Source: Bacillus sp. OV166 (lineage in GTDB: Bacteria > Bacillota > Bacilli > Bacillales > Cytobacillaceae). Taken from it: a stretch of 64,000 bases of DNA. Positions 1-7,245 of this stretch are shown here, one piece after another (positions within the stretch are counted from its first letter, which is position 1; each line of letters begins with the position of its first letter). The notes beneath the pieces were generated by a model that saw nothing but the letters and a program-made list of their open reading frames with translations, ran no database searches and was not told where the DNA came from. The stretch is taken from contig NZ_FXWM01000001.1 in assembly GCF_900177675.1 (NCBI RefSeq), positions 2,427,001-2,491,000 of the forward strand, in the 5' to 3' direction. A program made the position numbers and the translations under genes.

Positions 1-336
1 ATCCAATAACTCATTAGTGTTAGTATTCTGCTCAGTATCGCCATCATTAGTTGTCTGTAACGGCACTTCTTCCAAAAGTGTTACCGTTTTATTTTCTTCA
101 GAGATCCATGTCATCACAGCTTCGGCTGAATGGTCCATCGTCATACCTTCTTGCATACTGAATTCGATTAATTTACGGAATGTGAGAACATCTTTTTCAA
201 AATAGGTTCTATGTCCTCTGTTATTACGCTGAACTTGATACCCATGTCCTTCCAAGAGAGTGGCATACTTCCGTAATGTATTGCCATCAATTCCAAGCAA
301 TTCCTGTACGTTACTAGGTGAATATATTATCGTCAT
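1..336 (-). CDS. MerR/RacA-like DNA-binding protein, partial
   Basis: The first 112 codons are present and the C-terminus runs off the left edge of the window. The N-terminal ~50 residues form a MerR-type winged helix: a segment NVQELLGIDGNTLRKYATLL is followed by GHGYQVQRNNRGHRTYFEKD, the pattern seen in RacA (chromosome anchoring at sporulation) and in small MerR-like phage or accessory regulators. The start is the ATG at 336, with GGAGGTG just upstream on the minus strand. After residue ~80 the sequence becomes acidic and Asn/Thr rich, suggesting a linker. RacA itself would carry a long coiled coil, which cannot be checked here. DNA-binding function is well supported; the RacA assignment is only a guess. 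Confidence 0.6.
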   Translation of the reverse strand, partial: MTIIYSPSNVQELLGIDGNTLRKYATLLEGHGYQVQRNNRGHRTYFEKDVLTFRKLIEFSMQEGMTMDHSAEAVMTWISEENKTVTLLEEVPLQTTNDGDTEQNTNTNELLD

Positions 337-587
337 AACACTACACCTCCAATTTAACACTTCTATAAAACGCTGAGAATTCCTTTTTTTATTAGAATTT
401 TTTCTGAATGAAGTATAGGTAATGCACTATATGGAAGGAAATGGCTATAAAAGTGATGAAGAAAGGAGATTAATAGATTTAATTGAAATTGTTGGAATTT
501 CAAACAGCATGTCATTGGTCATAAGAAGCAAATAAGAAGAATAAACATCAAAATAGTGTGGGGATTTCTTATTGGGGAGGAATAAAC

Positions 588-1385
588 ATGAATGATGTCC
601 TTGAAAGAACAGCAAGATTTGAACATCGTTTTTGGTTACAAATATTAGGTGATCATTCGCGGTTTATTTATGAAGCTCTTGCACCCGTTCAAAAAGAGGA
701 AATTGAAAAGGCATCATCTTTTATTCGAGTTTTTGACAAGCTTCTGGATCGTGCAAATTCCTCAGATTTAGTGACATTAACAATCGAAGCTGAAACAGAG
801 GTTATAAGATTACGGGAATTTAAAATGGACTTATTAAGAAAACATCTGATTGGGAAAATAAAAATTCACCTTTCGCCAACCTTCATCAATCATATGGTCA
901 ATGAATTAGAGGAATACTTAAGAATTTTAATACACCTAAAAGCAGGGGAAGTTCCTCCTGTTTACCATGAACTACATCATCATCTTTTATGGTTATTAGA
1001 TGCTGCGGGTCATTCAGAGGCAATTTCCTCTAATTTAGATAGTGTTGAAAAGAAACTCATTGAGAAAAGTAATACATTTAGGAAGAACTTTGAAGATTTT
1101 TACCTGAAATCAGTTGAACTAGCAGGATATTTAAGAACTAATTTGAACTCGTTCCCTGCTTTGTTAAAATTGAATTCAGACAGCCAGTTAGAAATAAAAT
1201 TATTTCAAAATTTTCTACATGAAATAGAAGAACTCAGACTAAGTAAGCATGCATTAGGAACATTCGCCCCCCTAATGGCGGATCATATGTACCGTGAAGA
1301 ATGTTATTATCTTATGAAATTAGCAGAATCGGCAAATCTTGACTCACCCAATTGTGATCCTGCAAAACCTCGACGTATGGAGTGA
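588..1385 (+). CDS. DUF2935 family protein
   Basis: 265 aa. Start chosen at ATG 588 because GGGGAGG lies 7 nt upstream; an in-frame ATG 30 nt earlier has no ribosome binding site. The protein is all-helical in appearance and has two halves. The first begins with FEHRFWLQILGDHSRFIYEAL; the second contains the related pattern KHALGTFAPLMADHMYREE. This His/Glu-rich layout is typical of the Bacillus/Clostridium DUF2935 family, whose biochemical role is unknown to me. The conserved His and Glu residues would suit a metal-binding helical bundle, but that is inference. No signal peptide or membrane segment is seen. It appears monocistronic. Confidence 0.75.
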   Translation: MNDVLERTARFEHRFWLQILGDHSRFIYEALAPVQKEEIEKASSFIRVFDKLLDRANSSDLVTLTIEAETEVIRLREFKMDLLRKHLIGKIKIHLSPTFINHMVNELEEYLRILIHLKAGEVPPVYHELHHHLLWLLDAAGHSEAISSNLDSVEKKLIEKSNTFRKNFEDFYLKSVELAGYLRTNLNSFPALLKLNSDSQLEIKLFQNFLHEIEELRLSKHALGTFAPLMADHMYREECYYLMKLAESANLDSPNCDPAKPRRME

Positions 1386-1561
1386 GTTCACAAATCTGCC
1401 AAATATAATAACTAATAAAAGGTGAGGGGGAGTTTAAGCAAACACCCCATTTTGCTGTTATGGAGATATTTGGATAATATAAAAAAACTTCCTAATTTTC
1501 CAAGAACATTGGACAGGGTTATTTCCATATTCTATTGTATCAATACTTGAGGGTGTTCATT

Positions 1562-1822
1562 ATGAGAATCAAAAGGGAAATACAAACCCAACCACAAACC
1601 ATGATTGGTCAAGCATGGACCGGTAGACATGTGATCTTGCTTCACTGTACAAATAATAATCAATTTATTAATCTTTATAAAAGTTTCCATGCTCCGATTG
1701 AGCCTCCACGTCACAATTGTGCTGAAACTTTGTCGCAATTACTAAGTATCGGCTATCGTATAATCGCGATTACGCCCATCTCAGCAAATCATATTCAATA
1801 TTTTTTGGTACTAGGAGATTAA
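1562..1822 (+). CDS. hypothetical protein (86 aa)
   Basis: Small soluble protein that I do not recognise. The ATG at 1562 is preceded by a GAGGGTG ribosome binding site at about 1549-1555; an upstream in-frame ATG at 1535 is poorly placed. The sequence is rich in His, Asn and Gln, with a central RHVILLHCTNNNQF and a C-terminal IQYFLVLGD. A good Rho-independent terminator follows 28 nt after the stop, which supports real expression as a single-gene unit. Confidence 0.45.
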   Translation: MRIKREIQTQPQTMIGQAWTGRHVILLHCTNNNQFINLYKSFHAPIEPPRHNCAETLSQLLSIGYRIIAITPISANHIQYFLVLGD

Positions 1823-1850
1823 GGATGCAGAATCAACGATTGAGATATAA

Positions 1851-1885
1851 ATGAACCCAATCCTTTGCAGTGGGTTCATTTTTTG
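1851..1885 (+). terminator. Rho-independent terminator
   Basis: ATGAACCCA at 1851-1859 pairs with TGGGTTCAT at 1871-1879 and is followed by a T run. It ends the 1562-1822 transcript and insulates the riboswitch promoter downstream. Confidence 0.85.
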
Positions 1886-1920
1886 TTTCTCCATGAATCT
1901 AGATTCTCTGAAATTAATTA

Positions 1921-1949
1921 TTGACAAAGTGATTGAATACTACTAAAAT
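1921..1949 (+). promoter_or_regulatory. sigma-A promoter of the glycine-riboswitch leader
   Basis: TTGACA at 1921-1926 and TAAAAT at 1944-1949 with a 17-nt spacer. It would start a ~390-nt leader ahead of the cycA-type gene. Confidence 0.7.
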
Positions 1950-2094
1950 TAGAAATTATTTAACAATAATTTAGTTTATGAGATAAGATGTAATAATGCA
2001 TAACTTTTTTTAGCGGGGGATTTTGAACCATTTGTTCTTCTACATAAATTAAATACTAAGCAAGCTATGATTGCTATGGGTCAAACTATAGCAG

Positions 2095-2168
2095 GAGCAG
2101 CTTCTGGAGAGACCGCAGGAAATATGCGGCGCCGAAGGGTTCACAATCTCAGGCAAAAGGACAGAAGA
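2095..2168 (+). promoter_or_regulatory. glycine riboswitch (single aptamer)
   Basis: The conserved glycine-aptamer core is readable: GGAGAGACC at 2106-2114, GCGCCGAAGGG at 2129-2139 and CTCAGGCAAAAGGACAG at 2148-2164, with P1 formed by CTTCT (2101-2105) and AGAAG (2163-2167). Only one full aptamer is visible, so it is a singlet type. CAATCTC at 2144-2150, inside the aptamer core, is perfectly complementary to GAGATTG (2235-2241) in the 5' arm of the downstream terminator. Glycine binding would hide it and let the terminator form, which predicts an OFF switch for glycine uptake. Family identity is strong; the switch direction is inference. Confidence 0.9.
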
Positions 2169-2234
2169 GTACGAGTTTTATTTGTTATTCTGACAAAAGA
2201 GTAATGGATATTATTTGTTATTCTTATGACCGAT

Positions 2235-2264
2235 GAGATTGGAGAAATTCCAATCTCTTTTTTT
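2235..2264 (+). terminator. riboswitch expression-platform terminator
   Basis: GAGATTGGA (2235-2243) pairs with TCCAATCTC (2249-2257), followed by seven Ts. It lies between the glycine aptamer and the permease start, so it decides read-through. Its 3' arm has the same CAATCTC as the aptamer core, the usual mark of mutually exclusive folds. Confidence 0.9.
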
Positions 2265-2339
2265 ATGGTGTTTAACCCATTGTTCATATCTTCACATAGT
2301 GGACAAAGGAAATTATTACTAAATGAGGGGGCAAAAGAA

Positions 2340-3704
2340 GTGGCGCAACAAGAATTAAAAAGAGATTTAAAAAATCGGCACGTACAACTGATTGCGATTG
2401 GAGGTACGATTGGTACAGGTTTATTCCTAGGTTCAGGGAAAGCCATTCAGTTAGCAGGTCCATCTATCATTTTTGCCTACTTAATTGTGGGTATCGCATG
2501 TTTTTTTGTAATGAGGGCATTAGGAGAACTTCTTTTATCAAATAAGGGCTATCAATCATTTACGGACTTCGCCGAGGATTATATTGGACCGTGGGCTGGT
2601 TATGTAACTGGATGGACCTATTGGTTTTGTTGGATTATGACAGCAATGGCTGATATTATTGCTGTTGGTGTATACGTGCAATATTGGTTCGATATCCCAC
2701 AATGGATGCCTGCTATTGTCTGTTTAATTCTATTATTGGGACTAAATTTATTAACAGTAAAGCTATTTGGAGAATTAGAGTTTTGGTTTGCTTTAATCAA
2801 AGTGATCACCATTCTTGCTTTAATCATCATAGGGGTCATTTTGTTAATTATTGGATTTCAAACAGATTCAGGAACGGTTACAGTAAAAAATCTATGGAGC
2901 CATGGTGGTCTTTTCCCAAATGGATTATCAGGTTTCTTACTTTCTTTTCAAATGGTTGTCTTTGCATTTGTAGGTGTTGAATTAGTAGGTGTATCAGCAG
3001 CCGAAACATCCAATCCACAAAAAAATATCCCATCTGCAATAAATAAAATACCTTTAAGAATACTGTTTTTCTATGTGGGAGCCCTTATTATCCTTTTATG
3101 CATCAATCCATGGACGCAACTGAATGCAGCAAACAGTCCTTTTGTAAAAACGTTCAGTTTAGTTGGTATTCCGATTGCTGCAGGAATTATTAATTTTGTC
3201 GTCTTAACATCTGCTGCGTCTGCCTGTAACAGTGGATTGTTTTCAACGAGCCGCATATTATTTAATTTAAGTAATCATCAACAGGGACCCGCGAATTTTG
3301 CTAAATTAAATAAAAATCATGTACCGAGTAACGCATTATTTATATCTGCACTTGTTCTATCCGTCGGAGCTCTTTTAAGTAAGCTGATTCCAGAACAAGC
3401 CTTTGGTATCGTGACAACGATTAGTGCGATTTGTTTTATTTGGGTTTGGAGCATTATCTTAATTTGTCATCTGCGATATAAGAAATCACGCCCAGATTTA
3501 CATGAAAAGTCGATTTTTAAAGCACCATTTACCCCATTTATTAATTATCTTGTTCTCACGTTATTTGCATTTATTCTCATTATTATGCTATTTGCAGAAT
3601 CAACTCGTGTCGCTTTATTAATGACACCATTATGGTTCATTCTTTTATTCATAGTGTATTCATTTAAAAGGACAAAGGGAAAAAATATTAGAATATCTGC
3701 GTAA
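2340..3704 (+). CDS. cycA: D-serine/D-alanine/glycine:H+ symporter (CycA type)
   Basis: 454 aa amino-acid permease of the APC superfamily (AAT family), about 12 membrane segments. From NRHVQLIAIGGTIGTGLFLG through YWFCWIMTAMADI, AVFAFVGVELVG-type helix 6 (here VFAFVGVELVGVSAAET) and VLTSAASACNSGLFSTSR it follows Escherichia coli CycA closely by eye. The start is GTG 2340, behind AATGAGGGGGC; an earlier in-frame ATG lies inside the riboswitch terminator and cannot be the start. The upstream glycine riboswitch fits glycine as a main substrate. A terminator-like hairpin is not seen directly after the stop; the next gene has its own promoter. Confidence 0.9.
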   Translation: MAQQELKRDLKNRHVQLIAIGGTIGTGLFLGSGKAIQLAGPSIIFAYLIVGIACFFVMRALGELLLSNKGYQSFTDFAEDYIGPWAGYVTGWTYWFCWIMTAMADIIAVGVYVQYWFDIPQWMPAIVCLILLLGLNLLTVKLFGELEFWFALIKVITILALIIIGVILLIIGFQTDSGTVTVKNLWSHGGLFPNGLSGFLLSFQMVVFAFVGVELVGVSAAETSNPQKNIPSAINKIPLRILFFYVGALIILLCINPWTQLNAANSPFVKTFSLVGIPIAAGIINFVVLTSAASACNSGLFSTSRILFNLSNHQQGPANFAKLNKNHVPSNALFISALVLSVGALLSKLIPEQAFGIVTTISAICFIWVWSIILICHLRYKKSRPDLHEKSIFKAPFTPFINYLVLTLFAFILIIMLFAESTRVALLMTPLWFILLFIVYSFKRTKGKNIRISA

Positions 3705-3733
3705 AGTAGAATTCTTGCAATATAATAAAAATA

Positions 3734-3762
3734 TTGTCACATGAAATGTATCGTGTTACTAT
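3734..3762 (+). promoter_or_regulatory. sigma-A promoter of the PyrR-type leader
   Basis: TTGTCA (3734-3739), 17-nt spacer, TACTAT (3757-3762). Transcription would start near 3769, just before the predicted PyrR-binding hairpin. Confidence 0.7.
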
Positions 3763-3778
3763 TAGATGAAATTATATT

Positions 3779-3811
3779 CCTTTAATTTGGTCCAGAGAGG
3801 TCAAAAAGGCA
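3779..3811 (+). promoter_or_regulatory. putative PyrR-binding anti-antiterminator
   Basis: The segment GGTCCAGAGAGGTC (3789-3802) carries the TCCAGAGAGGT core of Bacillus pyr attenuators, closed by CC/GG and GG/TC pairs. A lower stem CCTTT (3779-3783) with AAAGG (3805-3809) encloses it. AAAAAGGCA (3803-3811) can instead pair, with one bulge, with TGCCCTTTT (3847-3855) of the terminator, so it can serve as the antiterminator. This is the three-part pyr attenuation architecture: PyrR plus UMP would stabilise this hairpin and promote termination. Sequence match is clear; binding is inferred. Confidence 0.7.
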
Positions 3812-3844
3812 AAAGTAAACTTCATCATACTAATTATGTATATG

Positions 3845-3885
3845 AATGCCCTTTTGTCCTTTGGATGAAAGGGCATTTTATTTTT
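3845..3885 (+). terminator. attenuator terminator
   Basis: AATGCCCTTT (3845-3854) and AAAGGGCATT (3868-3877) form a perfect 10-bp stem followed by a T-rich tail. It lies between the PyrR-like hairpin and the MFS gene. Confidence 0.85.
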
Positions 3886-3938
3886 GCCCATAATCTTTTA
3901 ATCAAAGTCCTGTGAGGCTTGAAAGGAGAACGACAAAA

Positions 3939-5156
3939 ATGGATTATCGTAAAAAAACAGTAGTTGCATCAGTAGCAGGTTTAACTTTAGAGGGCATGGA
4001 TATCATGTTTATCTCCTTTGCGATGTCGATGATTATTGCAGAGTTTCATATTGACATGGTTGCTGGAGGTCTTATTTCTTCGATTACCAATTTAGGTATG
4101 CTCGCTGGAGGAATCATTTTCGGTATCTTAGCAGATAAATTTGGGAGAGTTAAAATATTTACCTATACGATTCTACTATTTGCTATCGGAACGGCATTAA
4201 CTGGTTTAGCCGTAAATATTGAACAAGTGTACATCTTTAGGTTTATTGCCGGCTTAGGCGCAGGTGGGGAATACGGAATTGGTATGGCGCTTGTGGCTGA
4301 AGCATGGCCAAAGAATAAACAAGGACGCGCTTCTTCTTATGTTAGCATCGGTGCACAATACGGTGTGATTCTGGCTGCACTTCTTAGTGCCATGATCCTG
4401 CCTGCTTGGGGATGGAGAGGATTGTTTTTCATCGGATTGGTTCCGGTTATATTCGCCTTTATCGTCCGAAAAAAATTAGACGAATCACCCGTGTGGCTGG
4501 CATCACAAAAGAAAAAACAACTTGTGCCAAAGCAAGGGAATTTAAAGCAATTGTTTGCTACTCCAAGAACTTCAGTTACGACGATTGCTTTAGCTATCAT
4601 GGCAACGGTCCAAATTGCAGGTTATAATGGCTTGATGATTTGGCTGCCATCCATGCTTCAACAATCCCAGGGATTATCAGTTTCAAACTCGGCTCTTTGG
4701 ACGATTAGTACAGCTGCGGGAATGATTGCAGGTATGTTAACTTTTGGACAGTTTATGGATCGACTTGGAATGAAGCGGTCATTCGGAATCTTCTTATTCG
4801 CTTCCGCAATCGCAGTCTTTTTATACTCCTTTGCTTCAGGAAGTGCGGGTCTTTTAATCGGCGGTGCGATTGTAGGATTCTTCTCGAATGGAATGTTTGC
4901 TGGTTACGGTGCATTAATAAGCAATTATTATCCAGTAGAAATTCGCAGCACAGCAACCAATACTATCTTTAACTTCGGTAGAGCATTAGGGGGATTATCT
5001 CCTATTTTAGTAGGATATATCCTGCAGCATGCTAATGTGACGATCGCAATGGGATATCTTGCTGTACTCTACTGTATCTCCTTTATAGCAATGGTTAGTT
5101 TGAAAAAAAGAAAAGATAATCAAGATCAAAACATTACTTTATCTAAAGCAGTGTGA
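3939..5156 (+). CDS. MFS transporter, aromatic acid:H+ symporter-like
   Basis: 405 aa, 12 predicted membrane helices. The start is ATG 3939 with AAAGGAGA at 3921-3928; a GTG 27 nt upstream is in frame but overlaps the binding site. The loop between helices 2 and 3 shows GILADKFGRVKIF, and helix 4 has RFIAGLGAGGEYGIGMALVAE, typical of the AAHS/sialate branch of the major facilitator superfamily. The leader upstream looks like a PyrR attenuator, so a pyrimidine precursor or base such as orotate is a reasonable guess for the substrate. No catabolic gene is linked to it. Transport class is firm; substrate is inference. Confidence 0.8.
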   Translation: MDYRKKTVVASVAGLTLEGMDIMFISFAMSMIIAEFHIDMVAGGLISSITNLGMLAGGIIFGILADKFGRVKIFTYTILLFAIGTALTGLAVNIEQVYIFRFIAGLGAGGEYGIGMALVAEAWPKNKQGRASSYVSIGAQYGVILAALLSAMILPAWGWRGLFFIGLVPVIFAFIVRKKLDESPVWLASQKKKQLVPKQGNLKQLFATPRTSVTTIALAIMATVQIAGYNGLMIWLPSMLQQSQGLSVSNSALWTISTAAGMIAGMLTFGQFMDRLGMKRSFGIFLFASAIAVFLYSFASGSAGLLIGGAIVGFFSNGMFAGYGALISNYYPVEIRSTATNTIFNFGRALGGLSPILVGYILQHANVTIAMGYLAVLYCISFIAMVSLKKRKDNQDQNITLSKAV

Positions 5157-5203
5157 ATTGACTCTTATAGCATCTTCATAAAATAATAAATTCTAAACTA
5201 AAT

Positions 5204-5241
5204 TGAGGCTGCAAATCAAATTGGATTTGTGCCTCTTTTTT
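5204..5241 (+). terminator. Rho-independent terminator
   Basis: GAGGC (5205-5209) pairs with GCCTC (5231-5235), with an inner AAATC/GATTT stem and a T run after it. It ends the MFS transcript. Confidence 0.75.
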
Positions 5242-5389
5242 ATGAAGATTTTTCACTTATTTTTCCTGATTCTTTCATTAATAAGGAATTTTTTCGAGAC
5301 ATTTGGTTTTGTTGGTGTCATTATTCCTTCCCAAGACATACACTCTTTTTAAAGATGGGTTGGAAATTAGAAATTGAGGAGAGGACAAA

Positions 5390-5761
5390 TTGAACTTCGA
5401 GATGCAAAAAGCGAATATGTTGGCTGAAAATATCAATGGTTTTATAAAATATGTTCAGAAAAGCCATGAAAATAAAAACAGTTTTAGGTTTAATCCGGAT
5501 AAATTGTTTCAAATAAAACTCCTGATTGAGGAGTTTAAGTTTCAAATACTAGCAGATGAACTTTTAAGAATCAATAAGTTTTCCTGGGATGAAAAGTACA
5601 CGTATTATTTAGTTGATCAATTTATAGAAGGAATCGAGATTATTGATGAATACATCCATAATAACTACAATGATTTATTTCTCTTAACGGCTAGAATTTA
5701 CACATTAAAGGATCTCAGTCAATCATTTAGCAGGCAAGGAAAACTGTATCATTGGTCCTAA
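5390..5761 (+). CDS. hypothetical protein (123 aa)
   Basis: Soluble helical protein that I do not recognise. The TTG start at 5390 follows GAGGAGAGGACAAA, a strong ribosome binding site; an in-frame ATG at 5402 is the alternative. The sequence is rich in Phe, Ile, Asn and Lys with a central DPDKLF-like turn (NPDKLFQIKLLIEEF) and an acidic helix IEGIEIIDEYIHNNYND. No motif suggests a function. It stands alone between the MFS terminator and the convergent gntR-type gene. Confidence 0.5.
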   Translation: MNFEMQKANMLAENINGFIKYVQKSHENKNSFRFNPDKLFQIKLLIEEFKFQILADELLRINKFSWDEKYTYYLVDQFIEGIEIIDEYIHNNYNDLFLLTARIYTLKDLSQSFSRQGKLYHWS

Positions 5762-5879
5762 GGCCTCCTTTTTTTAACTAAGGCATTGGTATTAATAATG
5801 CCAATGCCAATTATTGGAGGCGATTTTCGAAATGACCAATCCTTTTTTCACGTTAATCTACTGTTTTATATATAAATCG

Positions 5880-6608
5880 TTAGTAATTTCTTTCAATGAC
5901 AAAATGGGCCAAATCTCCACGATAGATTGTTTTTGAATATTCAATGATTGAACCATCTTGAAGATAGGCCAAGGTATCGAGCGCAAAGCAGGGGTCACCA
6001 ACACAGATATGTAGCTTTTCTGCTGCCTCTTGATCTGCAATAAACAATTCGAGGCTTTCAATTGTCTTGTTTATTTTTAAACCAAATTGTGTTTCCAAAA
6101 GTTTATATAATGAATTTTCACAACCCTGTTTATTTAAAGCTGGGGTTTTATACCAGGGTAAAAAGGCAGTTTCAAACTGTATCGGTTCTTCATTTACATA
6201 ACGTATCCGCTCTAGCACATTAACTGGTTCTCCCTCCTGGATCTTTAATTGTTCACTAAGATACTCATCTGCTGGTATTACTTCTAATTGTCCTACTTTG
6301 ATTAATGGTTTTTTTCCCTGCATGGAAATTTGACTCGAAAAGTGGTCAACCGTCGTTGTTAAAATTTGTTTTACCTTGTTTGCGGAAACAAAAGTTCCGC
6401 TTCCTCGTTTACGATAAACATAACCCTCCATCGTTAATTGTTGTAGGGCAGTTCGTACAGTTGTCCTGCTTACACCATATTTTTCGCAAAATTCAGCCTC
6501 CGTCGGAAGTTGTGAGTCTGGTTTATATTCCCCGTCGTTAATCAATTGAATGATTGCATCTTTTACCTTAAGGTGCAGAGCACTTCCGTCTTTTGTATCT
6601 TCTATCAT
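5880..6608 (-). CDS. GntR/HutC-family transcriptional regulator
   Basis: 242 aa. Residues ~10-75 are a GntR winged helix (LPTEAEFCEKYGVSRTTVRTA, then GYVYRKRGSGTFV). The rest is a UTRA ligand-binding domain ending in YSKTIYRGDLAHFVIERNY. The start is ATG 6608, 9 nt after GAGGGGG; a TTG 18 nt further upstream overlaps that site. It is divergent from the chitobiose-type PTS operon and is its probable repressor, with a sugar phosphate such as chitobiose-6-phosphate or GlcNAc-6-phosphate as likely effector. The palindrome at 6685-6700 in the shared promoter region is a candidate operator. Confidence 0.85.
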   Translation of the reverse strand: MIEDTKDGSALHLKVKDAIIQLINDGEYKPDSQLPTEAEFCEKYGVSRTTVRTALQQLTMEGYVYRKRGSGTFVSANKVKQILTTTVDHFSSQISMQGKKPLIKVGQLEVIPADEYLSEQLKIQEGEPVNVLERIRYVNEEPIQFETAFLPWYKTPALNKQGCENSLYKLLETQFGLKINKTIESLELFIADQEAAEKLHICVGDPCFALDTLAYLQDGSIIEYSKTIYRGDLAHFVIERNY

Positions 6609-6684
6609 AGTGGACTTCCCCCTCAATACCTATAGATTAACAAAAAATAGCTCTTAAAGGTACTATAAAAGTACAATTATTTAT

Positions 6685-6700
6685 ATTTGTAATAACAAAT
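6685..6700. promoter_or_regulatory. candidate operator palindrome of the chb-type operon
   Basis: ATTTGT-AATA-ACAAAT is a perfect 16-bp inverted repeat between the divergent GntR gene and the PTS operon. A related half, AATAACAAAT, recurs at about 6709-6719. AT richness makes such palindromes common, so this is only a candidate. Confidence 0.35.
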
Positions 6701-6733
6701 TTTAAAAATAATAACAAATTAGCGAGAAATGTA

Positions 6734-6762
6734 TTGTAAATATTCAGAATTGTCATTACAAT
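6734..6762 (+). promoter_or_regulatory. candidate sigma-A promoter of the PTS operon
   Basis: TTGTAA (6734-6739), 17-nt spacer, TACAAT (6757-6762). The arms ATTGTAA and TTACAAT also form an inverted repeat across the promoter, a possible regulator contact. Confidence 0.5.
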
Positions 6763-6902
6763 AAGATTATAAAAACCTTTTACTACTTTTTGAAATAAGC
6801 TACATGTTTACTTCTATAGGGGGAGGAAGATTAGTTATAAGCATTATTAATGTTAAGCATCTTTTTCGAAAAATCGAACTCATTTGCAATTTTATTAATT
6901 TA

Positions 6903-6916
6903 TGTAATCGCTTTCT
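6903..6916 (+). promoter_or_regulatory. cre (CcpA) site ahead of the PTS operon
   Basis: TGTAATCGCTTTCT matches the cre consensus TGWAANCGNTNWCA at all but the last base. It lies 15 nt before the first start codon, inside the transcript, where CcpA would act as a roadblock. Confidence 0.6.
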
Positions 6917-6931
6917 TTAAGGGGGATATTG

Positions 6932-7240
6932 ATGAACATTTTATTATGCTGTTCCGCTGGTATGTCTACGAGTCTATTGGTTTCCAAAATGGAAGCAAGC
7001 GCCAAATCACAAGGGATCGATTGTAAAATTTGGGCAGTAGGATCCACTGAAATAAATGACCAGATAAACAAGGCAGACGTATTGCTTCTTGGTCCACAAG
7101 TTCGCTATATGCTTACCCAGCTTAAAAAGGCAGGAGAAAAGATTGGTATTCCGGTAGATTCTATTAATCCGAAGCATTACGGCCTTTGTAATGGAGAGGA
7201 AGTTTTGAAGCAAGCAATTAATCTAATAAAAGGGGAGTAG
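6932..7240 (+). CDS. chbB: PTS lactose/cellobiose/chitobiose-family IIB component
   Basis: 102 aa cytoplasmic phosphocarrier. It starts [20 protein letters not shown], the family signature, with the phosphorylated Cys immediately before SAGMSTS (Cys7). It passes phosphate from IIA to the sugar taken up by IIC. ATG 6932 follows AAGGGGG; the overlapping TTG at 6929 is not needed. It is the first gene of a five-gene operon (IIB, IIC, GH4, IIA, ChbG). Since chbG is present, chitobiose (or a similar N-acetylated disaccharide) is a better substrate guess than cellobiose. Confidence 0.9.
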   Translation: MNILLCCSAGMSTSLLVSKMEASAKSQGIDCKIWAVGSTEINDQINKADVLLLGPQVRYMLTQLKKAGEKIGIPVDSINPKHYGLCNGEEVLKQAINLIKGE

Positions 7241-7245
7241 GTAAC

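Noticed and set aside
431..535. 34-codon frame (MEGNGYKSDEERRLIDLIEI...) before the DUF2935 gene
   Set aside because: GTTGGAATT-type context, no ribosome binding site, no recognised homology. Probably chance or a relic.
2226..2339. N-terminal extension of the CycA-type permease from an upstream ATG
   Set aside because: That stretch contains the riboswitch terminator and the GTG at 2340 has the proper binding site and homologous N-terminus.
5782..5808. GGCATTGG/CCAATGCC inverted repeat as a terminator
   Set aside because: No T tract on either strand directly after the stem; could be any hairpin.
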